From positions 1 to 26,373 of the forward strand of contig JAVYRX010000012.1 in assembly GCA_038729485.1 (NCBI GenBank): DNA of 26,373 nt, written 5' to 3'. The notes beneath the pieces are model-generated. The model worked only from the letters and a program-made list of their open reading frames with translations, was not told where the DNA came from and did not search any database. The DNA comes from GCA-001856825 sp038729485. Lineage in GTDB: Archaea > Thermoplasmatota > Thermoplasmata > Thermoplasmatales > GCA-001856825. This document shows, one piece after another, positions 14,710 to 22,535 of the stretch; the stretch's first letter is position 1; every line of letters starts with the position of its first letter. A program made the translations under genes and the position numbers.

Positions 14710-15917
14710 GTGAAAACGAATCGCTTTCTGATTATGTTGCGGATTGTATAAATTGTGGCTTCTGTGAGGCAGTGTGTCCTACATTTCAAGTTACATTCAT
14801 TTCATCACAGGGAGCAAGAGGCAGAGTTGAGATAGCAAAACATCTTGTCAGCTCTATCAGATCAGGAAATGAGATTGATAGATCATTGCTGGATCCTTTT
14901 TACTCGTGCTTGGATTGTAATGCATGTCTTTCAGTATGCCCTGTGGGAATAAGTGCAGGGAAGGTTAGCGTGCTTTCCCGCGAGCAGTTAGTGAAAAAAG
15001 GATTAAGCAAAGGGATAGCGGATGCAATTGTTAATACAACATTGAAGTATGAAAGTCCTCTAGGTCTGTCTGGCTACATCGGAAATACTATCTGTGACGC
15101 AGATTTCAACGAAGAATCCGACACCCTTCTTTATACCGGACAGATGTATCTTCTGGCTTCTTATAGCAAACTACTTTCAAGGATGGAAGGCTCAATGGGG
15201 GACAAAGCTTCAGAATTTGCAGGAAAACTCATATCCACTTTTCCAGTCATGATGAGACTAATCTCAATAATCTTGCCAAATAGAGACAAAAAGTATTACG
15301 TAGATAATATAAGAAACATTTGTTCGGTCCTAACCAGGGAAGGGGTAAAGTTTAAGGTTATGATTAAGGAGCCATACCCTGGGACTTTTCTCTTCGATCT
15401 GGGCTACCTGGACGAATTCAAGCGATATGCTGCTACAATAAAGTCAAGATTCGAATCGCTTGGAATAAGAAGAATAATAACAGTAGATCCGCATACCTAC
15501 AACCTACTCAAATATGAATATCCAAAATATCTGGCGGACTTCAATTTTGAAGTTGTCTTTTATACGGACTTGATAAAATGTGAGAGTCTTAGGAATACTG
15601 GGGAACAGGTGATCTTCCACGAACCCTGTCATCTTACAAGAGGAAATGAAATCCTGAACTCGCCTTTGAATCTGCTTAGATCTTCCCGGGATGTTCTACT
15701 CCCAAGCAAAAGCGGGGCAATGACCGCGTGTTGCGGAGGCCCGGACGAACTTTTATTTCCCTCAATATCTGAGAAGGTTTCAGTTAATAGATATAAGGAG
15801 CTCCAATCACTCGGGAATCATGACATAGTAACAGCCTGCCCAATATGTCTTTCTAATCTAGGCAGGGTAGGTAAGGTAACAGATTTATCATCCATCCTGA
15901 AGGCATCCCAGCGCTAA
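14706..15917 (+). CDS. Fe-S subunit of 2-hydroxyacid dehydrogenase, GlcF/HdrD type
   Basis: A 403-residue protein with two ferredoxin-type [4Fe-4S] motifs: C14, C17, C20, C24 (CINCGFCEAVCP) and C68, C71, C74, C78 (CLDCNACLSVCP). One CCG (cysteine-rich) domain follows: IFHEPCHLTRGNE...ACCGGPDEL and a TACPICLSNL tail. The first CCG-like segment (DTLLYTGQMYLLASYSKLLS) has lost its cysteines. Starting at GTG 14772 would cut away the first cluster, so the start must lie upstream; CTG 14706 overlaps the GlcD stop as CTGA and has GGAGG nine bases before it. It probably takes electrons from the flavoprotein to the quinone pool or another carrier. Confidence 0.85.
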   Translation: MSENESLSDYVADCINCGFCEAVCPTFQVTFISSQGARGRVEIAKHLVSSIRSGNEIDRSLLDPFYSCLDCNACLSVCPVGISAGKVSVLSREQLVKKGLSKGIADAIVNTTLKYESPLGLSGYIGNTICDADFNEESDTLLYTGQMYLLASYSKLLSRMEGSMGDKASEFAGKLISTFPVMMRLISIILPNRDKKYYVDNIRNICSVLTREGVKFKVMIKEPYPGTFLFDLGYLDEFKRYAATIKSRFESLGIRRIITVDPHTYNLLKYEYPKYLADFNFEVVFYTDLIKCESLRNTGEQVIFHEPCHLTRGNEILNSPLNLLRSSRDVLLPSKSGAMTACCGGPDELLFPSISEKVSVNRYKELQSLGNHDIVTACPICLSNLGRVGKVTDLSSILKASQR

Positions 15918-16012
15918 GGTGGCATATCATTCCGCGGATCATCGATATGGCATTCGTATCTTTTGGGGAGCTCTGGTGAAAGTGTTTAATATTGAGTTCA
16001 CATAGAGATCGG

Positions 16013-16687
16013 ATGGGTCACATCCTTGAACTATCAATCAAGCAGACTGATTGTCCACACCCAATCCTGACTTCTAAAGTCAAGGGACTTTCAATAATAG
16101 TTTTGAATACGATAAGAAATGACAAAAACTCTCAAACAAATTTTAGCATATTCCATTCTCCTTCAGTCGAGAAAACAAGGGATGCGATCAGGAAACTTAA
16201 GAGCTTTCCAAATGTGGAAGTTCAGGAAGTCATCGGTTCAAAGGGTCAGTTATTTTCAGCAATCTACACTTTTCCCTCTACTTCCGCGTTTTACAGGTTT
16301 TCACTCAAAGGATTCAGGCTTTACCCGATTATAGCCAGGGATGGAATTGAAAAATGGTTCTTCTACCTTGAAAATGAAAACGAAAAGTCGTTCACCTGGG
16401 TAAACGACAGCACGACTACTCTTGTCGACGGAAGAAGGTTGTCTGTTTCGGAATTCTACGACTTTTACGTTCAGTTATTTTTGGGAATATGGATGGATAG
16501 CCAGCAGAACAACCTTTCCGAACTTGATGGGCTTATCTTGGAAAATGCGATAAAAGCTGGATATTTCAATTGGCCAAGAAGCCTCACTCTCTCAGATTTA
16601 AGCAAGAGACTTTCTCTTCCCAAGACCACGCTTGCCTACCACCTGAGGAAGGCGGAGAAGGCTCTTTTCATGAGACCTGTTCATTAA
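16013..16687 (+). CDS. HTH-10 (bacterio-opsin-activator type) transcription regulator
   Basis: A protein of about 224 residues. The C-terminal 50 residues (ENAIKAGYFNWPRSLTLSDL...LSLPKTTLAYHLRKAEKAL) form the archaeal HTH-10/Bat domain, with the usual 'A...GYF.WPR..tl..L...L....T...HLR.aE'. The N-terminal part is an effector domain of the type seen in this family, with no recognised ligand. ATG 16013 is chosen because TTTAATAT at 15984-15991 is about 25 bases upstream; a TTG at 15992 would add seven residues. It follows the GlcD/GlcF pair by about 95 bases with its own promoter, so it may regulate that pair or the convergent oxidoreductase operon. Confidence 0.85.
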   Translation: MGHILELSIKQTDCPHPILTSKVKGLSIIVLNTIRNDKNSQTNFSIFHSPSVEKTRDAIRKLKSFPNVEVQEVIGSKGQLFSAIYTFPSTSAFYRFSLKGFRLYPIIARDGIEKWFFYLENENEKSFTWVNDSTTTLVDGRRLSVSEFYDFYVQLFLGIWMDSQQNNLSELDGLILENAIKAGYFNWPRSLTLSDLSKRLSLPKTTLAYHLRKAEKALFMRPVH

Positions 16688-16787
16688 CTTTTAAAATTTG
16701 GAATATGAAACTTAATTGAAAATTAGACGGAATCATTTCACATAGTCAAAGGGATATAATTTCTCTGTTCTTCCCTAGAAGTTCAAT

Positions 16788-16814
16788 TTTGAAACAGTCG
16801 ACTGTTGTTTCAAA
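16788..16814. repeat. Large dyad in the convergent gap
   Basis: TTTGAAACA (16788-16796) and TGTTTCAAA (16806-16814) are perfect 9-base inverted repeats with a 9-base spacer. Within it, AACAGTCGACTGTT (16793-16806) is itself a perfect 14-base palindrome. Two alternative hairpins are therefore possible. It lies between the convergent HTH-10 gene and the oxidoreductase operon and is not followed by an oligo-T run. It could be an operator, a bidirectional RNA processing signal or a chance dyad. Confidence 0.5.
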
Positions 16815-16861
16815 GTAAAAGTCTCCTGAATCGAAAGCTGAAAAGATGTTAAAAGGTATTA

Positions 16862-16884
16862 AAAGGAATAAAAAAATTAAAAAT
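16862..16884 (-). terminator. Oligo-T terminator of the 2-oxoacid oxidoreductase operon
   Basis: Directly after the stop codon of the beta-subunit gene the minus strand reads ATTTTTAATTTTTTTATTCC, with a run of seven T at 16870-16876 and a further run of five. Archaeal RNA polymerase stops at such T-runs without a hairpin. Confidence 0.6.
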
Positions 16885-17880
16885 TTACTTCTCTACTTTT
16901 AGCCCGGAAGAGAAAGGAACCACACCCGGTATTTCCCACTCCTCCCACATTTCGTCAACCTTTGACTGTATGTACTCGTAGTCCTCGTCTATGAAGTGGG
17001 CAAACCTTCCTTGCTTTTCGAGATATGATCTTACCGGCTCCCTCTTTTTCCCTCTGAGATCGTAAGTGTAGACGACTTTTCCCTTTATGATCTCATATAC
17101 CGGGAAAATTCCGGTCTTTACTGCCAGTTCCCCAAGGTCGTGGGAATACCTGGGATGATAGTCCCATCCCTTTGGGCATGGATCTAGTGTGTGTATCATA
17201 GTGGGACCGCCTACAGATAGAGCCTTCTTTACTTTGTTCATGTAGTCCATCGGTGGAAAAGTAGCTACTGACGTTGCCACGTATTTCACGTTGGGGTGCC
17301 CAACCGCAATCATCGGTGCTAGGTTCTTTTTCCATCTCTTGTGCATAATTCTGCGAACCTTTCCCACTGGGGAGAAAGTCGTCTGTGCACCATATGTCGT
17401 AAGGCCTGAGGCTTGAATATCAGTATTCGCGGCTGACTCGTTATCGTAGACTATGACCAGCAGATCATAATCAGATTGCATAGCACCGGAAAGTCCGCCC
17501 AGACCAGCATCTCCAGCCCCAAGATCACCAGAGAAGTTTATCACGTTTATCTTTTCGTCCTTAATCTTCCCCTTCCTCTTAAGCGCCCTCAGGCCGGCGG
17601 CCATACCGACGGCGGATGCGCCGCCTCCTGCAAGCTGTGTATGCATCCAAGGTATAAGCCATGGCGTAGTCATGTAGGAAGTGTTTGCCACGTACATGCA
17701 TCCAGTTGCGCCCGTCACAACAGTTCTGGGGCCTGAAGCTTTGGCAAAGTCTCTCATTACTAGCGCGGACTCACATCCCTGGCAAGTCCTGTGTCCGGAT
17801 GTATAGTATTCAGGCAAATCGATGCTGTGTACCCCTTTGTAAAGCTTTGCATCCCTAAATTCTTCTACTTCTTTTACCAT
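16885..17880 (-). CDS. porB: 2-oxoacid:ferredoxin oxidoreductase beta subunit
   Basis: A 331-residue subunit carrying thiamine diphosphate and one [4Fe-4S] cluster. The four cluster cysteines of the PorB family are C33 and C36 (RTCQGCESAL), C61 (GATGC) and C235 (LDPCPKGWD). The ThDP-binding motif GDLGAGDAGLGGL (118-130) is followed by YDNESAANTDIQASG (146-159). The gene lies 15 bases after the alpha gene with a GAGGTGA ribosome binding site before its ATG, the last of a three-gene operon. With alpha and gamma-delta it converts a 2-oxo acid and CoA to acyl-CoA, CO2 and reduced ferredoxin. Pyruvate is the usual assumption; see the substrate-motif note for alpha. Confidence 0.9.
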   Translation of the reverse strand: MVKEVEEFRDAKLYKGVHSIDLPEYYTSGHRTCQGCESALVMRDFAKASGPRTVVTGATGCMYVANTSYMTTPWLIPWMHTQLAGGGASAVGMAAGLRALKRKGKIKDEKINVINFSGDLGAGDAGLGGLSGAMQSDYDLLVIVYDNESAANTDIQASGLTTYGAQTTFSPVGKVRRIMHKRWKKNLAPMIAVGHPNVKYVATSVATFPPMDYMNKVKKALSVGGPTMIHTLDPCPKGWDYHPRYSHDLGELAVKTGIFPVYEIIKGKVVYTYDLRGKKREPVRSYLEKQGRFAHFIDEDYEYIQSKVDEMWEEWEIPGVVPFSSGLKVEK

Positions 17881-17895
17881 GTTTTTTCACCTCTT

Positions 17896-19107
17896 TTACT
17901 CCCTCAGACCGATCCAATTTACTATTGGAGTGTCTTTCCTCTCAGTCATCTCAAACATTTTTCTGACCTCTTCCTTTGATATTTCCCTTCCTCCCAATCC
18001 CGCGATGAAGTTAACCATCCGTGGTCTGTTCTTCATATCGTAGAGAGCGGATCTATAGTCATGGAACGTTACCGCAGAATCATTAGGACCACCTATTCCG
18101 AAGTCTCTGTCTATTACCCCGACGTTACTAACGCCATCGAGCGCCTTCTGGAGCTCTTCAGTTGCAAACGGCCTATACCATCTTGTCTTTATGAATCCAA
18201 CTTTCTTGCCCTCTTTCCTTAAATCTCTGGTAACAGATCTTGCTACCGTTGCAACGCTTCCCATACCTATCAGGACAGTATCTGCGTCCTCTACATCAAG
18301 TTCCTCGAAGAAGGGATTTTCGTAGTTGGAATTGAATATTTCATTGTATTCTTTGTAAGCCTGGATGATTACGCTCCTCGCACGCTTAGCAGCCTCATAA
18401 TTTTGTTTTCTCAGTTCCATGACCCAATCCTCGTTTACCTGTGGAGCGACAGATATGGGGTTATCTGGATGTAGAACCCTGTCGCCTAGACTGTATGGAG
18501 GCAGGAATTCTTTGACTGCCTCTTTAGTAGGCAGCTTAACCAGATGCTCTGAATGCGTGAGATAGCCCCCATCCATTGCGATCGCGAATGGCATCCTTAC
18601 TTTCGGATCTTCTGCAACCCTGTATCCTATCAGAGTTGTATCAAGTGCTTCCTGAGCTGTAGATGCCCACGAAAGAAGCCAGCCAACGTCCCTAACCATC
18701 AAAGCGTCGTTCTGTTCGACTCCGAATGCTCCGGGATCGTCCAGAGCCCTGTTGCCCACTAGCGCCACAAGTGGAAGTCTATCGGTGGCTGTAACTACGA
18801 TAGCCTCCATGGCATACAACCATCCAACACCGCTGCTTCCAACGAAGGACCTAGCACCGACAGACGATGCGTGTTTTCCTATTTCGAATTGCGAATGTTC
18901 CCCATCAGCCACTATATACTCTGCGTCCAGCTGTCCGTCTGCCAGGAACTTTGAAAGTTTGTCCATAACGCTCGTGTATGGCCTTATGGGGTAAGCAGCA
19001 AATACATCTACGTCTGCAAGCCGAACCGCGTGTGCTACAGCCTCTGTTCCAGACATGAGTTCTTCAGATTCGAATACTTTCTTAGAATTCTGCGTTACCT
19101 GACTCAT
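17896..19107 (-). CDS. porA: 2-oxoacid:ferredoxin oxidoreductase alpha subunit with YPIRP motif
   Basis: A 403-residue alpha subunit. The N-terminal pyrimidine-binding domain starts MSGTEAVAHAVRLADVDVFA and contains AAYPIRPYT (residues 37-45), where canonical pyruvate enzymes have YPITP; R42 replaces the threonine that contacts the substrate. EHSQFEIGKHASSVGARSFV provides the ThDP-contacting glutamate, and GNRALDDPG has the arginine that binds the 2-oxo acid carboxylate in the family. The C-terminal domain ends with the VGVIDRDFGIGGPN region. It overlaps the gamma-delta gene by ATGA. The substrate may differ from pyruvate, but the same motif could also be a lineage trait. Confidence 0.9.
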   Translation of the reverse strand: MSQVTQNSKKVFESEELMSGTEAVAHAVRLADVDVFAAYPIRPYTSVMDKLSKFLADGQLDAEYIVADGEHSQFEIGKHASSVGARSFVGSSGVGWLYAMEAIVVTATDRLPLVALVGNRALDDPGAFGVEQNDALMVRDVGWLLSWASTAQEALDTTLIGYRVAEDPKVRMPFAIAMDGGYLTHSEHLVKLPTKEAVKEFLPPYSLGDRVLHPDNPISVAPQVNEDWVMELRKQNYEAAKRARSVIIQAYKEYNEIFNSNYENPFFEELDVEDADTVLIGMGSVATVARSVTRDLRKEGKKVGFIKTRWYRPFATEELQKALDGVSNVGVIDRDFGIGGPNDSAVTFHDYRSALYDMKNRPRMVNFIAGLGGREISKEEVRKMFEMTERKDTPIVNWIGLRE

Positions 19108-20342
19108 TGTTTGTCACCTCCTTTCTTGAAAGGCACCACTTTATCCCGCACAACAACCTTCTCTCCCTTGCCTGTTACAAATTCCGGCAGCTTCCTGATA
19201 TTTTTCTTTTTACTTTCTACCCAGTCAACGTACGCCTTTGGATCCTTTTTGTACATTTCATATATTGAATCATTGTTGTCAAAGCTCATCTCATCAACCA
19301 TTACTATGCAGTCATCGACAGGGCATATTTCTGCACATCTCCCACAACCTGTACAGTATTCGTAATTCGGATCATAGTACCCTTCCTTTGTCGGGTCGAA
19401 CACCTCGTCTGGGCAATCGTACCAGCAGAGGGTACATTTGGTGCAAATGTCAAATCTTACGAGCGGCCTCTGGGTCTTGCTTGTTCCTCTCTTGAATACT
19501 GGGTTTCTATTCAGCCCTTTCGGTCCGATTTTAAAGTCTTGCGGTGGCGGTTTTACTGCGATTCCCTCCCTGAACTCGTTCCATTTTGGGAGTTCTGGTT
19601 TCTTGTATGGCCAGTCCCTTCCTTCTCCGGGCTTCACGTTGTATATGACGACCTCATCATACGCCTTTAAGGCCGCTTCGACCTTCTGATCTGATTTGTA
19701 CTTCTCCTTCACGTATGACCTCACGGCATCTATCGTTATCATTTTGGGATCTACCTTGGCAATAGCTCCAAGAACCCTAACGTCAGTCATGTCGTCTTTG
19801 TAATACCAAAGACCTGAGAAGCTTGGGTCCCCCGGAAGAATTGCCAGTTTGTAGGGGAATGGTTTCTTTTCAAGTTCCTTGACTATTTCCTGCGGCGTTC
19901 TTCTAGAAACGAAAAGAATAACACCATCTTTTATGACTTTCTCGTTTATTGGCATAATTCCATAGTATCCCCATGGCTCGACCCCTTTAGCCATTGTGTC
20001 ATCGAGTACGACTACGACGTCCGCTTCGTCTATGTCCATCTTTGCAGCCGCGGTGGCCTCAAGATCTTCTTCTGCGATATTTTCTCCTATGAATGCAAAT
20101 CTGGCTGCAGGAATGCCATTTCTCTCAGGGTCGTCGCTGTATCTAGCATTGAAAAGCGCGGTCTTTCCCTGGCGGTGAGCTATGTACACGACATCCGTCG
20201 ATATTCTCTTACCAAGTGTCTTCTGGAAGATGCCTCGATAGTTCACTACAAATCTCTTAATGTTACTTTCCGAAGCAATCATTGCTATCAAGTCTACAAC
20301 GATAGTTATGTAATAAACTTTCTTTTGAACAGGTACAATCAC
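19104..20342 (-). CDS. 2-oxoacid:ferredoxin oxidoreductase fused gamma-delta subunit
   Basis: A 412-residue fusion. The N-terminal gamma domain (about 1-200) shows ARYSDDPERNGIPAARFAFI and VVLDDTMAKGVEPWGYYGIM, and the C-terminal delta domain is a two-cluster ferredoxin: C300, C303, C306, C310 (CTKCTLCWYDCP) and C330, C333, C336, C340 (CTGCGRCAEICP). These carry electrons from the beta-subunit cluster to ferredoxin. The usual GxGGQG loop near the N-terminus of gamma is missing; residues 5-25 read VQKKVYYITIVVDLIAMIAS instead. It starts with GTG 20342, with a TTTTTTTAAG box on the minus strand (20370 region) about 27 bases before. First gene of the operon, overlapping alpha by four bases. Confidence 0.88.
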   Translation of the reverse strand: MIVPVQKKVYYITIVVDLIAMIASESNIKRFVVNYRGIFQKTLGKRISTDVVYIAHRQGKTALFNARYSDDPERNGIPAARFAFIGENIAEEDLEATAAAKMDIDEADVVVVLDDTMAKGVEPWGYYGIMPINEKVIKDGVILFVSRRTPQEIVKELEKKPFPYKLAILPGDPSFSGLWYYKDDMTDVRVLGAIAKVDPKMITIDAVRSYVKEKYKSDQKVEAALKAYDEVVIYNVKPGEGRDWPYKKPELPKWNEFREGIAVKPPPQDFKIGPKGLNRNPVFKRGTSKTQRPLVRFDICTKCTLCWYDCPDEVFDPTKEGYYDPNYEYCTGCGRCAEICPVDDCIVMVDEMSFDNNDSIYEMYKKDPKAYVDWVESKKKNIRKLPEFVTGKGEKVVVRDKVVPFKKGGDKQ

Positions 20343-20445
20343 GTTCGAACTTTGTCAAGCGAAAAAAACTTAAAAAAATCCCTGAATTTTCAAATATCGT
20401 ACGGTGAAATCTAAGAGAAATATTAAAATATAAGAATCCGCAATA

Positions 20446-22533
20446 TTACACACCTCTGCTCTCTTTGGATTCTTTCTTGATTTCTTTGGCAAAGTGGCAT
20501 CTGGAAGAGTGGGTAGGAGAAACGTTCACAAAAATGGGGTCCTGGATCCTACAGAGATCTTGAGCGAATTTACATCTAGGCGAAAAATTGCACCCTTTTA
20601 TGTTTTCGACGTCCTCTATATTGAATATCCTTTCTCCAAGAACGTCAGAAACTTTCCCCTCAATGCCAATGCTGGCCAATATCAACGCCATGGTGTACGG
20701 ATGGCTGCTGTCCATGATAACCTCGTTGCTTAATCCATTTTCAACTATCTTCCCCTTGTACATTACGTATATCTTATCGCTTATATATCTAGCCGAGCTT
20801 ATGTCGTGTGTTATGTAAAGGATTGAAATTCCTAACTGATCTCTTAGCTTTTTAAGAAGATTTAGTATTCCGGCTCTCAACGAAACGTCGAGCATGGATA
20901 TTGGCTCATCTGCGATCAGTAGAGTAGGATTCATTACCAGTGCCCTAGCTATAGAGACCCGTTGCCTCTGTCCTCCGCTTAACTGATGTGGATATTTCTC
21001 TAGATATTCTTCGACGGGAGTCAGTTCAGCCTGTTCTAGAGCGAGTATTACCAATTTGTCCCTTTCCTCATTACTAAGGTCCTTCCTGTTAATTATTAAT
21101 GGCTCCGCAACGGCATCGTAAACCGAGAATCTTGAATTTATGCTCTGGAATGGGTCCTGAAATATGGTCTGTATGCTCTTTCTCAGAATTTTTATACCAT
21201 TTTTATCCTTGAAGTCTACGGTTTTATTCAGAACGGAGATTGTCCCTGATGTTGGGATTTCAAGAAGACCTATCATCCTGCTCAAAGTGGTTTTTCCGCT
21301 TCCGGTCTCACCCACGAGTGCAACGATCTCCCCCCTCTTCACCTCAAGTTCAACCCTGTTTACTGCAACTATCGTGTTTGATCCCTTGTGTGTTATTTCT
21401 CTCAATCCGCTTTGTTTCTGGAATGTTTTGGTTAATTCCCTCGTTCTAACAATCACATAGTCGCCAGTGACTTTCCTGTTCTGAATAATAGTTAAGGTTT
21501 CTTTTAAAGGCAAGTCCTCGCTAAACGGATGAATACACGCTACTTCATGACCTTCCTCGATTTCTCTGAGTTCATTTGAGCCGGGTAACTTACACTCCTC
21601 CGTTCTCCTGTCGCATCTATCGAAGAAAGGGCATCCCTCAATCTTCTCAGTGAGCATAGGAGGCGCTCCCCTGATGGAGGAGATCTCATATAACTCAGAA
21701 TCGATCTTTGGGATCGAGTTTGAGAGGAGTCTGGTGTATGGATGTTTCCCCTTTGCAATGTCGTTGCTCGGTATTTTCTCAATAATTCTCCCAGCGTACA
21801 TCACAGCAACCTTGTCCGATAATCTAGAAACAAGGGATATGTCGTGAGAAATGTTAATTAGTGAAATTCCAAATGATTTTCTTAGCTTCATCAATTCCTC
21901 TATTATCTTATATTGCGTTATAACGTCCAGGGAGGTAGTAGGTTCATCTGCTACTATTAATGAAGGCCTCAATGAAAGGGCCATTGCTATTATCACCCTC
22001 TGCTTCATTCCACCGCTTAACTGGTGCGGATATACGTCATAGACCCATTCGTCAAGACCCATCGCTTTGAGAAGTTCCAAAGATCTTTTCTTTGACTCTT
22101 CAGGGGGAAGATTTTCCTTGTAAATGAATATGTCAGATAACTGAGTGCCTACTGTGTGCAGAGGATTTAGAGAATCTAGAGCCCCTTGGAATACAACCGA
22201 TATGCCTTTCCATCTCACAAACTTCAGCTGGTTCTCTATTTTCTTTTCCCTTGCGTTGTACCTTATTGAGAAGGATACCCCCATTTCCTTATCCGCGATT
22301 ACTTGACTCTTGAAGATAATTCTTCCTGAAGTAACCTGTGCATTCTGGGGAAGTATATGGGAAATCGCCATTGCCAGCGTTGATTTCCCACAGCCGCTTT
22401 CCCCCACTATTCCGATGGATTCATTCTCTTCAAGCGATAAAGAAACGTTTGAAAGGGCAAACACCCTTCTGCTTCCTAGAGTGTACTCTATGGACAGGTT
22501 TTCTACAGACAATACGTTCGTTGAAGAATTCAT
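20446..22533 (-). CDS. Fused DppD-DppF peptide ABC transporter ATPase
   Basis: A 695-residue protein with two complete ABC ATPase domains. The first has Walker A GESGCGKST (44-52), signature LSGGMKQR (172-179) and Walker B LIVADEP; the second has GETGSGKTT (408-416), LSGGQRQR (518-525) and LLIADEP. Each domain ends in an oligopeptide-type (oligo_HPY) tail: CPFFDRCDRRTEEC and CNFSPRCKFAQDLC, with a further cysteine each, the four-cysteine pattern that holds a [4Fe-4S] cluster in DppD of some bacteria. In most genomes these are two genes. It lies two bases after the DppC-type gene. It powers uptake of peptides by the permeases and binding protein upstream. Confidence 0.92.
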   Translation of the reverse strand: MNSSTNVLSVENLSIEYTLGSRRVFALSNVSLSLEENESIGIVGESGCGKSTLAMAISHILPQNAQVTSGRIIFKSQVIADKEMGVSFSIRYNAREKKIENQLKFVRWKGISVVFQGALDSLNPLHTVGTQLSDIFIYKENLPPEESKKRSLELLKAMGLDEWVYDVYPHQLSGGMKQRVIIAMALSLRPSLIVADEPTTSLDVITQYKIIEELMKLRKSFGISLINISHDISLVSRLSDKVAVMYAGRIIEKIPSNDIAKGKHPYTRLLSNSIPKIDSELYEISSIRGAPPMLTEKIEGCPFFDRCDRRTEECKLPGSNELREIEEGHEVACIHPFSEDLPLKETLTIIQNRKVTGDYVIVRTRELTKTFQKQSGLREITHKGSNTIVAVNRVELEVKRGEIVALVGETGSGKTTLSRMIGLLEIPTSGTISVLNKTVDFKDKNGIKILRKSIQTIFQDPFQSINSRFSVYDAVAEPLIINRKDLSNEERDKLVILALEQAELTPVEEYLEKYPHQLSGGQRQRVSIARALVMNPTLLIADEPISMLDVSLRAGILNLLKKLRDQLGISILYITHDISSARYISDKIYVMYKGKIVENGLSNEVIMDSSHPYTMALILASIGIEGKVSDVLGERIFNIEDVENIKGCNFSPRCKFAQDLCRIQDPIFVNVSPTHSSRCHFAKEIKKESKESRGV

Positions 22534-22535
22534 GA

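Noticed and set aside
15440..15465. GATTCGAATC resembling a tRNA T-loop
   Set aside because: It lies inside the Fe-S subunit gene and has no matching tRNA stems around it.
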